A DNA stretch of 64,000 nt, from contig CM055618.1 of assembly GCA_029379385.1 (NCBI GenBank), positions 5,652,134 to 5,716,133 on the forward strand, written 5' to 3'. Positions 22,927 through 35,835 of this stretch are shown piece by piece; position 1 is the first letter of the stretch; each line of letters begins with the position of its first letter. Made by a program: the position numbers and the translations under genes. A model generated the notes under the pieces. The model was not told the DNA's origin. It worked only from the letters and a program-made list of their open reading frames with translations, and searched no databases. This DNA comes from Quillaja saponaria (taxonomy: Eukaryota; Streptophyta; Magnoliopsida; Fabales; Quillajaceae).

Positions 22927-25438
22927 ATTCCAGTATAATCAGAGTAATAAGAAAAAAGCTGTAAAAGAGTTAAGGTGTAAAAGAACATGTCTTGTTTTGG
23001 GGTTTTAAGCCATTTATATATGAATTATGCTTGGGTATTAATCATGGTAGTAATGATGTTCATTATAATAATAATGACTTTTGTTACAATAATAATGACG
23101 TCCATTGCAATAATAATAAACAATAATGATTTCTGTTATAATATTAATATGATATTAATGATGGCAGTTATAGTTCAGATTAGACTGTTATACCTTGATC
23201 AAGTCACGTGTAATAATATTATTAGATTAGTACAATATTGTTTTATCACTAGTCCCCAAACCAAAAAACTAGTTTAAGGAGTGTAGGGACTTGAACTAGT
23301 AGGTTTGAAGAAATCTTGATTAGTACAGGTGCTTAAAAATAAATAAACCATATACCTGGGTCGTGTTCTCCGTTTACAAGGTGTAACTATTGTGCAAAAA
23401 AATCTGTTTTTATCACTGATGTGATATGGTAATGATATTATCACTAATGCGATGTTATGCTGGTGTTATCATTGTTATGTTTTTTTACCATTGATGTGCA
23501 TGATGCTATATGTACATACTTTGCTTCGCCTTATAACTTACCTTGCTCCACTCCATCTTATAATTACTTCACTTTATTACCCCTTTCATTTTTTTTGTGA
23601 GCTGAGAAGTTCAAACTTGCTGTGATAGCAGTTTGTAGTGAATTTTTGTTCGTTGATGGGGTACTAATAAACACCTGTAGTTAAGCAATATTGAAATAAA
23701 TATCATACCTAGTTTGGGCAATATGGATAAAGACACGAGATTGTTGCTAATGTATTGGCTTTCTAGTTACTTGATTTGTTTGGGTACTTTGCCCAAGCGC
23801 TGACTTTCTAGCATCTGCTACTCACCCCGAGTATGGCTGTAGGCATTCTAGTTGTGTGTCATCTCCTCGGTCTCTCTCTCTAGGTCAGGTGAAAACCTGG
23901 TACCTTTGGTGATTTAGTATCTGAGGGGTCCAGCTGAAAAGCTATGATGAGGTTGTTGAGCTGATTGTTAAAACATTATGCGATAGCCTCTTCCGTGTTT
24001 AAGATAATGAGCTCATCTTGATTTAGTGACTTCGTGCATGAATGTTTTCCTACAATGTATTTATAATTGTGACTGAAAAGCCAAACTCTATTGAAAATTC
24101 ATTAAATCTGCATATGTAAAAATATATAATGTTGTCTTTGTTGAAAGAATAATTAATAATATTTAGCGAAAATATGTAATTATAAAATTTGAGGATAATA
24201 TATGTAAAATTCCAAAACTAGTTAGATCATCTATATGAAAATATAGAATCTAGGGTCTTTATACATTTTTCTAGAGTCATTCAGGTAGTTTATATGAGAA
24301 TATAAAAGTTTGTGGTCTATGTGCAATTATCCTGAAGCATTTAGGCATTAATATAAATTTGGGAGTATATTTGTAAAATACGAAAGAGTTATGGTAAATC
24401 TGTAAATTATTAAATTTATGGACCACTCATATTACAGAAAGATTTGGGTCGAATATTAAATATATAAAAAATTTAAGTGAAATTATGAATTTATAAAAGT
24501 TTCAAGTCAATTATGTAAATAATAAATTTGGACAATATTTGAAAAATATAAAAGTATCTAGACCGTATTATAATTTTACCAACCTTTTGATTTTGGTCGG
24601 GCAGAGATGTTGGGCCCAAAACTGGTGAAACACAGCTTTGGTTTACTTGGTCGGGCTTGTGAGGCCATTAATAGGCTTGCCATTCCAAGTTGACATAACT
24701 CAACTCGGATGGAAGCATCTGCTGAGCTATTTGGATTGTCGTCTCAAACTGTTGGATCCAGTTGAGTGTTCCAACAATTAAACATCCTTCCCAAAGTGTG
24801 CTTCGCATTTTGAAGGATCCAGACCTATTGCATTTCATTCACTTCAACTCTTGGAAGAACCTTTCCATGCAAGCATATTAGTGCTGCAATCCCTTCCACT
24901 CCTCTGTTTTGGATCGGAATGATGATACTAGGCCGGGATCTGGACCAAAATTAAAGAATGTCAATCTGCCATATTTTTGAAATTTTTGATATGTTCTAGT
25001 GTGGGGATTGGAAAACCAAAATTGTATGTGTTTCTCACAGATGTCGTTAATGTTAAAATTAGATTTGACCAGCTAAGATATCCGCCACGTATCTCTTGAG
25101 TGGTCCTTGGAAAATGAGTAAACTCTGACAATCAAGTCAGTATAATCAAAATAATAAGTTGAAAAGTTATAACAAAGTTAATGTGTAAGAGAACAAGTAA
25201 TCTTATTTTGGAGTTTTGAGCCCTTTTATATAAGAATTATACTATAGTATTAATCGTGTTAATGACATTCGTTATAATAATAACTATGATGTCCATTGTA
25301 TAATAATAACGTCCCTTATAATAATAATAGATTATAATGGTGTCCAATATAATATAATAAGATATTAATAGAGCAGTTAGAACTTGGATTATAGCGTTTC
25401 TACCTTGACCGGACCATGTTAATAATATTGGTAATATC
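22927..25438. mobile_element. Insert with about 310-bp direct terminal repeats (candidate non-autonomous LTR element)
   Basis: Terminal repeats are at about 22,927-23,236 and 25,127-25,438. They share 'cagtataatca', 'taataag', 'tatattaat' type blocks, 'gaattat' and tandem 'ataataatgac' motifs, in the same orientation. The pair sits between two halves of a LINE that are contiguous in the copy at 38,681, so the block is an insertion. The right copy ends in CA directly at the LINE junction. The internal 1.9 kb shows no gag, pol or clear primer-binding site. The ORF at 22,987-23,277 is repeat sequence rich in Met and Ile codons. Interpretation as a TRIM/LARD-type element is inference. Confidence 0.4.
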
Positions 25439-25550
25439 AAATACAAAGTCTTGTGAAACTAATTCCCACCAAATCAACCGTAAACATATTAACAATACAA
25501 CTAAGAACATAACAAAAATTGACTAAAGGTTTCTAGATGACATTTTTCTT
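25439..25550 (-). pseudogene. LINE RNase H C-terminal fragment
   Basis: The minus-strand reading matches the C-terminal end of the RNase H region of the LINE at 39,000: both contain Y-V-(P/L)-S-C-I-(E/V)-N-M-F and end at R-L-C-I. This is the 5' continuation of the LINE piece at 22,641-22,830. It is 5'-truncated at about 25,550, where direct repeat A begins. Confidence 0.5.
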
Positions 25551-25557
25551 TGTTTTT

Positions 25558-26300
25558 TTGGTCTTTCGGTTGTTCGAAACAAAACCAATTGATTGCAAAG
25601 CACCAAAATAAGTTGCTTTTACGTGCCATGAGTGTGTTGGACGTTCAGATGTCCTATGGGGCGCAAAGATCATGTGAATTGTTGAAGAAACAGAACAAAT
25701 TAATTAAAGAAATTGGCAATGTTGTCAATGCATACGTATATAATGTTCAGTTACACAAAAAGAAGTTGGAATGTTTCTCAAGAATAGACAAATTAAAATG
25801 CTACTTTCTCTATTTTAATGGTACAAAGTTATTTATTTATTTATTTATTCTTTTCTCTATTTTAATGCCATCTTAAATGGCTAAATAGAACCTAGACAGA
25901 CAATAAGAAGTTTTCTGCTTTCTTTTTAAATAAAAATTAGAAAATAATAAAAGCATAGTAAGTGAAACAAAAATTAGAAGATGAGCATTGAGCACCCTAC
26001 AAGTGCAAGACTCCCAACCATACTAATTTGAAGGTTGCAAATTTGATACTCCACTAAAAATGTACACTAGCCACGTACACCGGCCCTATGTTTTTCTTGT
26101 GTAGGTTCCCTATTTAAATTATACTTTGAAGGTTCAAAGAATGAGCTTTAAAGTGGTTTAGTTTTCGGGGGAAAGGACAAGCGGCAAGCACCAAGGTGAG
26201 ACCGTACACCACCGCCAAGAGAGCCAAAGGATAGTGGTAAGGACTTTGGAAAGAATTAAAACAGAAAATACTGTTCCTTTTATTGTTTCTTTTTTCATAC
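25558..26300 (+). repeat. Direct repeat A, about 740 bp (right copy)
   Basis: See 21,903-22,640. It differs by point changes and small indels, such as a (TTTA)n stretch at about 25,830-25,848 absent from the left copy. Confidence 0.8.
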
Positions 26301-27010
26301 ATAAAAACTAGTGAGATACACATGTTACATACATATAAAATAATTTTTTTTCTTTTTGTTGAAAAAAAGTATAAAGTGTTAGTTTTGAGTCTTATTTAAA
26401 ATAAAATAAAAGATAAGGTAATGTGTGAATGAAAAGTAAGGTCGATAGTTGTTCATAAGTTTTTTTTTTTCAAATTATTTTAAATTAATAAAAATATTTA
26501 ATTCATGAAAATGGGTAGAAAAATGAGTGGTCATAGAAAACTTAAATTATATATATATATTTTTAATTAATTTAAATAAATTAATCTATATTTATTCAAA
26601 GTATGATAGCATAAGATTTTTTACTTTTAGAGTAGCTAGCCCCATCCACAAGCTTAAGTGTGTGCTAAGGGCTCTTTTATTTTAATAAAATAAAATGTAG
26701 AAGGTTTTTCTTTTTCTATAATTCATTGCATAAAAAAATTGTCAACTATTTTAATTTATTTGGTCCTAAGAGAAATTAGTTTGCAGGTAAGTGAGAGAGA
26801 ACATTGGTAGTTATTAGCCGTGTAATTTTTTAAAATTAAATAATTTTATTGTTGCATGTAGGAAAAAACTATGAGGTGTTTTAATTTATTTAGTCCTAAT
26901 TATGAGGAGAGAAATAAATTAATACATGAGGAGGGTGTGGGAGATTTTATTTTTCTTATTTTTTAAAATTTAGTTGAAGTTAATAAAAAAATTAATTTGA
27001 TAACTAATAA
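26301..27010. other. AT-rich spacer, no gene seen
   Basis: Homopolymer-rich, with no coding or clear mobile-element signature. Confidence 0.5.
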
Positions 27011-27416
27011 GGCTTAGTTTGGTAATATTGTAGTTTTTTAAGAGGTGTTGTATTTTTTTTGACTTTCTTAAAGCTGCTTTTAAAAAGTCATAGCATTTAA
27101 AAAGTCATAGCAGTAGTGTTTGGTAAGATAATATAAAAAACTACTCTTAATAAATAGAAACTAAAAAATTTTGGTTTGGTAATGTTGTGGTTTTTTAAAT
27201 TTATTTTTATTAAAAGTTACGGTTATATTAATTTTTAAAATTTTTGAGGGTAGAAGCCAGCTTTTAAAATCACTCCTTGAAGTACTTTTAAAAGCACTCT
27301 AGCTTTTAAAAACCTAGATGGAAGCACCCCAATTTTTTTTTTACCAAACATAAAAAATTTGACTTAAGCTCTTCATAAGCATAAGTACCATCCCAAAAAA
27401 TAATACCAAACTAAGC
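27011..27416. mobile_element. MITE with GCTTAGTTTGGTA terminal inverted repeats
   Basis: The left end is GGCTTAGTTTGGTAATATT; the right end reverse-complements to GCTTAGTTTGGTATT. Internally 'gtttggtaatgttgtggttt' (about 27,176) repeats the left-end 'gtttggtaatattgtagttt', so a second end is nested inside. About 405 bp, no ORF. Superfamily not certain because the target duplication is not clear. Confidence 0.6.
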
Positions 27417-27476
27417 TTATATATAACCTCTCCACATACAATACAATAACTTCTCCACTTTTTTTTTTATCACTCT

Positions 27477-27990
27477 CACTACAAGAAAAAACAATATCAG
27501 CATTTGCCAAAAGTGGACGTTGATAATCAAAAAGTGGACGCTGATACCCATCCAAGTGGACGCTAAAAAGTAGATGCAAATAAGTCACCCTCTAATAATA
27601 TTTTCAATGTCCGTGTGGACGCTAATACTATTAGCGTCCATAGGGTGGACGCAAATATGAAACACCAATAACTAACGTCGTATTTGATAGAAAAAAACGG
27701 ACGCTCAAAGTGGAAGTTGAAGTTAACAGCGTCCACAAAAGTGGACACTCTGAAACCCATATTTTTGTCATTATTAGTGTCTACATGAGTGGACGCTAAT
27801 ACTTTCCACTATCAGCGCCCATAGTAGTGGGTGCTAATGTGTGGATGCTGATGTTTTTACGGATGGTGATGATAAATACAGACGCTGATAGTTGGAAGCT
27901 TAAATATTTTTTGAAACTATCAGCATCCACTTTTGAGGACGCTAATAGTTATTAGTGGATGCTGATGTTTCCAAAAATTTAATTTAATTT
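27477..27990. repeat. CACTA subterminal repeat cluster
   Basis: More than ten copies of a 'GTGGACGCTAAT'-like motif in direct and inverted orientation, for example 'agtggacgctgatac', 'gtggacgctaatac', 'attagcgtcca' and 'atcagcatccac'. Confidence 0.85.
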
Positions 27991-30507
27991 TTGTTATGAC
28001 TGTTAAATGGGAAATCATACATAAAAAAATTAGTATAACAACTAAAATGATCATTTACTAATGAAAACACTAACAAAACATTGTTTTACATTGTCAAAAT
28101 ATCAAGTGCAGTACGTTTGTTTATTACAGGAAGATAAATCTAAACTAATTATCCCCAAGAGACGGATCCTGCTCCTCTTTCTCATGAACATCCACAAAAT
28201 CATGAGGAGACAATGGAGCAGCTGATATAGAAGAGTCTTGAAAAATTAGTTAATAAGAAAAGTTAAATGATGAAACCTTTTATAATAGTCATGCTAAAAT
28301 GTAAAGCGATAAGAGCATCGACAGACCAATACCTTCAATCCTCAAGAATTTCATGGCCAGCTAAGAAATTAAGTTGTTATTTACATTTTTAAAAGTTTGT
28401 GTAATCCTTGAGTTAGAAAAAAAAAAAAAAAAAATTTCAAGATCATGTAATTTCAATACTAAAGTCTAGGGCAGTTGGTGAAATGCTAAAGATAATTAAA
28501 GTTTTGGAACTATATGGATTATGATTAAGCTTATCTACAATTCAAATAATCTAAACGACAGTTTCTCTTTGTCTTATACTCTCATTCAAATAATCTAAAC
28601 ATCATTTATTAAGTAGAGGTTCCCTTTACACTTCTCTTTCTACTTTATCTTTCATTCACGTTACAAATCCTTCACCTTTTATGTTCATTCATTAAGGAAA
28701 GCAAAAGGAGAAACTCCAAAAAAATCTACAAGAAAGAGATATCTTGCTTTCTTTGTTTTCAAGTCTCTTTAGGTTTCTTATAAACGAAGAAAAAATAAGT
28801 TTTGTAGTCATAAGAATATAATGAAGAAATGGTGACGGAAAGATGGGGTAAATTTGATTAAGCTGACAAGGGGGTTAAAAAAAAAAGAAAAAAAGAAGAA
28901 GAAGAGATGAACAAAAGTATCTTTTTTTTTTTTTTGGTATTGAGAGTTAGAGAATTTTAAAGGAATCCACTAAAAGGATATGAATAAAAGTTATGGGAAA
29001 ATGTAAATTTTAAAAAAATTGAAAAAAATAAAAATAAACTTACTTTCACAATACTGGTCTCCATAGAAAGTTCAAATAGCGCAAAAGACATGTAGGTGAA
29101 AGCCATGCGGGAAAATTGAATTCTAATCTACCTCAGCAGAAAATACCACTAAAGTAAAAAAACAAAAGATGAATGCAATTGATGAAAGCATAATGTCTGA
29201 ACAACCACTTTAATGCTCTACTTGGTCATTCGATATATTTAAAATCACAGAATACTTAAATGCTGTTCTCCTCATGTTGATAGTGAAACAACTGTGCTCT
29301 AATTCAAAAATAATGAAATTCACAAACTAAAAGCATGGCATCAGAATATGACATGGATGTAGCAAAATTACAACTTTATCAGCAGAAATAGTTCATATAT
29401 TTAAACAGATCATAAGCAAAACAGAGGTTAGACAAGCTGAGTGTCCACCAGCAATATGAATAGGACTTCCCTATTGTACATTAGGATCAATTAAAACATA
29501 TAAACTTGATAATTGGTCTTGAAAACCTATAAACCAACAAATAGAATCCATTTCCCTCTTTTCTGGTCCAATACTTTCTAGGATGTTAAAAACATTATGC
29601 ATTGCATGAAAACGGTTTGTACTCTAAGAAAACATATAAGAGTATATTCCAACAATTGCAATTTTAGATTTACTACAACAATACGTCATTGAATTAGAAT
29701 TTTCTAAGATTAAGCTAAGTTATAATATTAACACGGAATGTAATTCATTTTATATATCAGAATATAGACCACCTACTGTTACAATGAGTATCGAGTCAAA
29801 CAAGGATGCATGATAGTCTGTTTTAGAACATTAAAATAAAGGCAGTAAAATCATATATTATACGGTTCAAACTTCCCAACCAGCCTCGAGAGACAATTAG
29901 CTATTGAATAGTAGATGAAATGGAGGTTGTCAGGAGTGACTGAAAAGCTGCCTCCAAATGACACAGTTGAAACTTAAAATTATATTGAAATGAAAAATAT
30001 GTTAAAGGAGCTTTGGAGATCAGACTATCAAACATCTCATATTTCTTGTCTGTTGTCTTGTTCTTGTTCTTATTATTACTTTTTTCTAGCTCAACACTTC
30101 CTGTCTTGTTCCAAACGCTGGAAAGATAGAATTTTATAATTGATCTACTGAAAACTCACAAAGAGGAGGCAGGGAAAATGCATAACCAATAGCTTTACTA
30201 GAGATAATAAGAAACAAGTATTCACAATCCTAAATTATATTTATCAAAGAAGAGCACAAATCACATATATTATACATATCACATACACATCTCAACCTAG
30301 AATTCAAATAACTATTACAATACATTTTTAAGACTTACCCATATCTCAAACACTACCATTTAATGAAGCAGATAATGATCAACCAACCCCTGTCTATTTC
30401 ATACAAAAACTCAGGACTTGATACCAATGACAGCATGCTAACCAACTTTGATCACCATTAACCACAACAATATAATTGGGAATCATAATAAAATTGATCT
30501 TAGAAAT
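27991..30507. other. Internal region of the CACTA element, mostly non-coding
   Basis: A short minus-strand coding-like block at about 28,150-28,250 (acidic, containing 'HEKEEQDPSLGD') may be the last exon of the second ORF. The remainder is AT-rich intron-like sequence with no domain recognised. Confidence 0.45.
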
Positions 30508-31905
30508 TCAAACAAGTAGGTTTATATTACTTACATGAGATGAAGAGTGTCGTGGTTGAGATCCTGAGATTGATGCAAGTTCATCCCTCACTATTTGCCT
30601 AACAAATGTAGCCATTTCTGGGGTGAACACTGGTGGAGGAGGTGAGAAAGAAGTCCCAGTGCCGTCAACTGTATTAGAGCTGGATTGACCGAGAGCCTTT
30701 GAGTCCATGCATCCAAGGCATCTTCTGTAATAGGTTGAGAACCTTCTAGTGTATTGGCAAGCTCACGGTCTCTAGCCAATACAAATGTTTCCTAAAAGAT
30801 GATTGTAAAAATGTAAGGTTAGTAACTATTATTTATAGAACTTAATAATAAGAAAAAATACAACTTAAAACTTCCACTTATTTTTCACGACCCAATTCCA
30901 TTCTCTACGAAGTTAAGACAAAGAATTTTTTTTTTTTTTATTAAACATGTACATAAATAAATGGAACGAGATTATTAAACACCAAATTTAAAACTATTAC
31001 TAAGCGCTCAGTATACATAGCTACATTAACTGACCTTCCAGCATGGTGAACAAGACTATCACCAGTATTTTTGTTTTCAGATGCAATTTTGGATCTCTTC
31101 TTTAACTCATTGCTAGCCACTTATCACAATATTCAACCCAATATGGTTGTGGAATCCACGATGGCCTATCATTTTCCTTCCAAGCTTGGGTATCCGACCT
31201 ATGAGTCTTTCTCAATTTAGATCTTATTTTTTGAAATGTATCTGTGAGGCGTTTGTTGGCGACTCGATTAAAAACTTGCTTTTCCCTTGCAGTTTCAACA
31301 GGAGTAGCAAACTGATAATGCCTCTGTAATCCAATAACAACATATCTTGTTATTAGTAAATAAGATTTATAAGAGTCAAAACTGTAAACTTATAATTTTA
31401 ATAACTAACCAAGAAGTCAACAAAGCACTCTTGTTTGGTATTTGAAGGATACTTGTTGTGAGTAAGATAAGCTCCAGGTATGTGAGTTTTACACATCGCT
31501 GTTATTATTACGACCACTTTCGGATGCCTAACAAATGCACTGTCATAAAATTTAACTTGTTAAAAATAAAAGAAATCATTAAAAATGATTTAAATTCTAA
31601 ATGTAAGAATAATATAAGATAAGTATTCTAACAATATGAAATTTACTGAAAAGAATACTTTAGAATAATATAAGATAAGTATTCTAACAAAATGAAATTT
31701 ACTGAAAAGAATACTTTAATAACTAGTATAATACTTACCAGTAATGGGGTCAATGGTGAAGGAGCCGATGGCTGGAGCGGAACAGGAGCTAGGAGAGGAT
31801 GTAATATAACAGATGTAGAAGCGGTTTCCACAGGCATCCCAGATATCTCATTATTCTCCCTAATGGTCGTACTCCGAAGTCGTTTAACTAGCATCCTATA
31901 AATAA
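30508..31905 (-). pseudogene. CACTA second ORF, plant transposase (Ptta/En/Spm, pfam03004) remnant
   Basis: Minus-strand blocks in N-to-C order: a Pro/Ser-rich N-terminus (31,740-31,905); a block at 31,430-31,550 with FVRHPKVVVIITAMC; the typical core at 31,050-31,320 (RSKLRKTHRS, then P-Q-P-Y-W-V-E-Y-C-D-K-W, then a stop after LAMS near 31,117); and a C-terminal block at 30,508-30,790 (ANTLEGSQPITEDALDAW, then a frame change to FTPEMATFVRQIVRDEL). Family members are accessory proteins that bind element ends. Frame changes and stops show it is dead, although some breaks may be unrecognised introns. Confidence 0.6.
31606..31717. repeat. 56-bp tandem duplication in the CACTA element
   Basis: 'agaataatataagataagt' starts at 31,606 and again at 31,662. 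The two copies are almost identical, so the duplication is recent. Confidence 0.85.
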
Positions 31906-32069
31906 TAATTGCATACATACTAAATGTGAAGTGCAATAAATTAACCCATAAATATGAAACTTTAAATTATTTACACAATATTTATTAGTCTTCACTAGCA
32001 TAATTTCTTAATACATACTCGTGTAAGTAAAAAATTCATAGACAAAATACAAATACAAAAATAAAACAA

Positions 32070-35000
32070 TTATTCTTCTTCATTATATTCCTTGTCTTCT
32101 TCTTCTTCCTCTCCTTTGATTTCCTTTTCATCGTCTTCTTCTCCTTCATCCTCATCATCAGTTTGATCTTCCTCATTCACTTCCCCATCATCTTCACTAA
32201 CATCCTCAATTATGTCATCAATGAAATCATCAATAATAACTTCTCTAGCTCGTTTTCTATTTTTGGGCATTTGAAGATCATTTAGATTTACCTCTTCCAT
32301 CTCACCTTTATCAAGAAGAGAGCTTGATATATTTAATTCATCATCACAATTAACCGTTGTTGGAAATGGCATTTCCATATCTTATAAGATATCTGTTACT
32401 AAGGACATTGTATGTTCTTGTTCTTCCTCAGTCAATGTAATAAATCCTCTCGCCTTTGTCTTACAAACGACCCACCAATCAAGTCTTTTTTTTTTTTTTT
32501 TTTGGACGGGTATCTTGCGTAAAATACTTGAGTTGCTTGGGAATCCAATATAAATGGCTTGTTTGAGTTAAGTCTCAACTTATGGTTAATTTCAATTAAA
32601 CCATGTTGTGGATCAATTCTAAGTACTTTCTCAGAAGAATTGTACCAGTGACATTTGAATAAAACAACTTTGTTATTAAGTCCCCCATAATCAAACTTAA
32701 CAATATCAGTCAACATACTATAAAAGTCACGTTCACATGCATCATAACAACTGCCTAGAACATAAACCCCACTGTTCATTGTTTTCTTGTGTTGTTCATA
32801 AGATTGAGTGTGAAATATATACCCGTTAACATTGTACCCACTATAATACTTCGTACATTCGCTCGAATCGAGTGCTATATCTAGTATATGAGCATCTATA
32901 CTTACATCTTTCAAAACTTACAAATAAAAATTTAGTTAACTATAAGAATTAACATTACTGTATATAGATTAAGTACAATGGTACTAATATGTAAGAACTT
33001 GCTTACTAGGTCACGAAGCCATTTAGGAAAATTATTTTCACAAAATGTTTCAAATTATTTCTCTGAGATAGTTGGACGCTCAGATTTCAACATGGTATCA
33101 AATTGCCCACAAACAAATTTGAATCAACTAAGTAAAATTTTATCCAAAAAAAGATATTAGAAATGACATAAGATGAAATGTAATTGAGAATTTACTCCAT
33201 ATAAGGTACAGTCTCTTCACAATTGAGAAGGACATAGATCACTGCACTTTTGTACTCACTTCCCTCGAACTTATTTGTTGTGGGACGCCTAATTGTTTTA
33301 CTAGGGTAACAAAATATAGAAGCAGGATCAATTGAATTCACTTCCCCCTTGTCATCATTGCGGTTTACTTGTCACATTTTTCAGGGAACATTGCTTGAAA
33401 AATATAAAGAGCAAAAGTTTGAAGTTTCTTAAAAAATGTAAGCTTCCACAATAGATCCTTCAACCTGTGCTTTATTAAAAACTTTTTTCTTTAAGTTATG
33501 CATACACCTATTGAACAAAAACATAATTTAAAGCAAGAATTTGAACAATAGGTGAAAATTGAAATAAGTATAATTACCTATCAAAAGGGTACATCCACCG
33601 ATATTGCATAGATCTCCCATCTTTACTTCATAGACTAAGTGAATAGGTAAATGTTCCATTGAATCAAAAAATTCGGGCACCATTGACATCTCAATTTTAC
33701 AGAGCATCACATAAATGTTATTCTCAAGTAGCTCCATGTGTTTTACATGAAACTCTGTTGCACAAATGTCTCTAAAAAATGTGCTAAGTTTTGTCAAATG
33801 ATCCCAAATAGATTTTGGAATGAAGTCACGAAATGTGATCGATAGTAATCTCTGTATAAACACATGGGAGTCATGACTCTTCATCTCATAAAATCTGCAG
33901 TCATTTAAATTGATGCAACGAGACAAATTTGTTGCATAACCATTTGGAAACTTGATATCATTTTTAACCCATTTGCAAATCAACTTCTTGCTAACTTTGT
34001 CTAACGCATAAGTTGCTTTAGGTTTAAAAAATCTCCCATTATGCTCACCAAGTTCTAACTCTGGACGATTGCAGATTATTTTCATATCTTAACACGCTTT
34101 TGGATTATCTTTTGTTTTTCCATTGAAATCCATCACAGTATTGAAGACATTATCTAATACATTTTTCTCAATGTGCATCATGTCTAGGTTATGATGAATA
34201 AGATTTGTAAACCAATAAGACAATTCCTAGAATATACTCCTTTTCACCCAATTATGATCATTTCCAACCCCTTTAATCTCTTGTTTCCTATGACATGTGC
34301 CAAATGTGATTTGATTAAAAGACATAACCCTTGCTAATACTTCTTCTTATGTCAATCTTTGTGGTGGTAGATCTTTCTTAATACAATTTTTTTTTTTTTT
34401 AAAAATCATTCTGCATTCTTCGAAATCTATGATTCTCCGGTAAGAATTGACAATGACAATCAAACATTGTTTTTGGCGATGTTTAAGTGTGAATGCTTTG
34501 GTATGTTCCATACAATAAGGACAAGTCGATTTCCCATGAGTACTCCATCCAGAAAGCATACCATAACTAGTAAAATCACTAATCGTCCATAATAGAGTAG
34601 CTCTCATAATGAAGTTTTGTTTTAGAGATTTATCAAATGTCAAGACACCCTCTTTCCACAAAGTTTTCAAATTGTCTATCAAAGGTCTTAGATATACATC
34701 TACGTTCTTGCCCGGATGTTGAGGAACAGGAATCAGTAATGTCAAGAACAAGTACTACTCTTTCATACACATCCCAGGTGGTAAGTTGTATGGAGTGACA
34801 AACACAGGCTAATAAGAATATTGGGAACCTGAATTACCAAATGGAGTGAACTCATCTATTGAGAGTCCAAGTCTGACATTACATATTTCTTGTCTCCACG
34901 ACAGATGAGTTTCATCAAAAAGTTTCCAAGCCTCACCATCTGATGGATGTATCATCATATCAAGATTTTCATGCTTGCATTCCTTATGCCATCTTATGTG

Positions 35001-35835
35001 CTTTACAGTAGCTTCAGACATGTAAAGCCTTTAAAGTCTCTTCATAATTGGCAAGTGGCGTAGTATCTTGTGAGGTATATCATTTTTCCCCCTGATTTGA
35101 AACGAGACGCCTTACAAACATCACACTTATTTTTATGCTCAGTTTTGTCATAAAACAATTGACATTGATTCACACAAACGTCGATCTTGTCATACCCCAG
35201 TCCTAACTCCTTCACCATTTTCTTCAACTGATAAAAGTTTTCAGGAAACTTTTCAGTTTCAGGCAATATACTCTTAATTATTGATAAGAACCGATTGTAG
35301 TAGTTCTCAGTGACATTATATTCTGAATTACAATTCAATAGTTGTGTAACGGTTGAAAAAGTAGTATGCGTCTTGCACCTTTCCCATATTGGCTCATTAG
35401 CATCGGCCAACATTTTATAGAATTTGGAAGCTTCTGGGTTTGGATTTTCTGGGTTCCAATTATAATTAGTTCCAACATAATCTATTATCATTTTGGTCAT
35501 TCGATTTGTTTCTTCTAAATCTTCCTTCACAACAACAGTAGATGGTTGACCTTGACTATTACTTCCTTCACTATGTAAAATCCACTTTTTGAAACCTTGG
35601 GTGAAACCATTCTTAAAAAGGTACATGTTGACTTCGTCTCTAATTAGAAAGCTTCTATTGTCACAATGTTTATAAGGACAACGGATAGTCTCAGTAGACA
35701 TAAATTTTGCATTTGAATATGCAAAATCAAGGAAAGCAGCAACTCATGCCCTAAATTCATCTGAAATAACATTATTCAACACATGATGCTTCATCCAACT
35801 CGACCAACTAACATTTTTCTATATTTATGATAATT
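32070..35835 (-). pseudogene. CACTA TNP2-type transposase (catalytic), decayed
   Basis: Catalyses element excision and insertion when intact. Domains on the minus strand: transposase-associated N-terminus at 35,835-35,042 (CPYKHCDN, and CDVCKASRF after a conserved C-x-x-x-C region); TNP2 core at about 35,040-34,347 (KHIRWHKE, HPSDGEAWKLFDE, LSIDEFTPFG, GKNVDVYLRPLIDNLKTLW, CPYCMEHTKAF); DUF4218 at 34,085-33,528 (IPKSIWDHLTKLSTFFRD), continuing in pieces to about 33,200 (FEGSEYKSAVIYVLLNCEE); DUF4216 at 32,914-32,432 (GYNVNGYIFHT, VVLFKCHWYN, QVFYARYP); and a strongly acidic Glu/Asp tail at 32,378-32,070. An in-frame TAG at 34,755-34,757 replaces a residue in the conserved MCMKE-x-YLFLT segment, and further frame breaks separate the blocks. 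The domain order is complete, so decay is by small lesions rather than deletion. Confidence 0.85.

Noticed and set aside
22987..23277. 96-codon ORF rich in Met, Ile and Val as a small membrane protein
   Set aside because: It comes from tandem 'ataataatgac' motifs in a direct repeat; the second copy at 25,190-25,440 is not open in the same way.
25550..25876. 108-codon ORF as a gene
   Set aside because: The homologous stretch in the left copy of repeat A is frameshifted and stopped; no domain is recognised.
27011..27480. MITE as the true left end of the CACTA element
   Set aside because: It has its own inverted repeats closing at 27,416, and the CACTA terminus begins separately at 27,477.
32070..32378. 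Separate acidic Glu/Asp-rich protein
   Set aside because: Its position and strand fit the acidic C-terminal end of the CACTA TNP2 gene.
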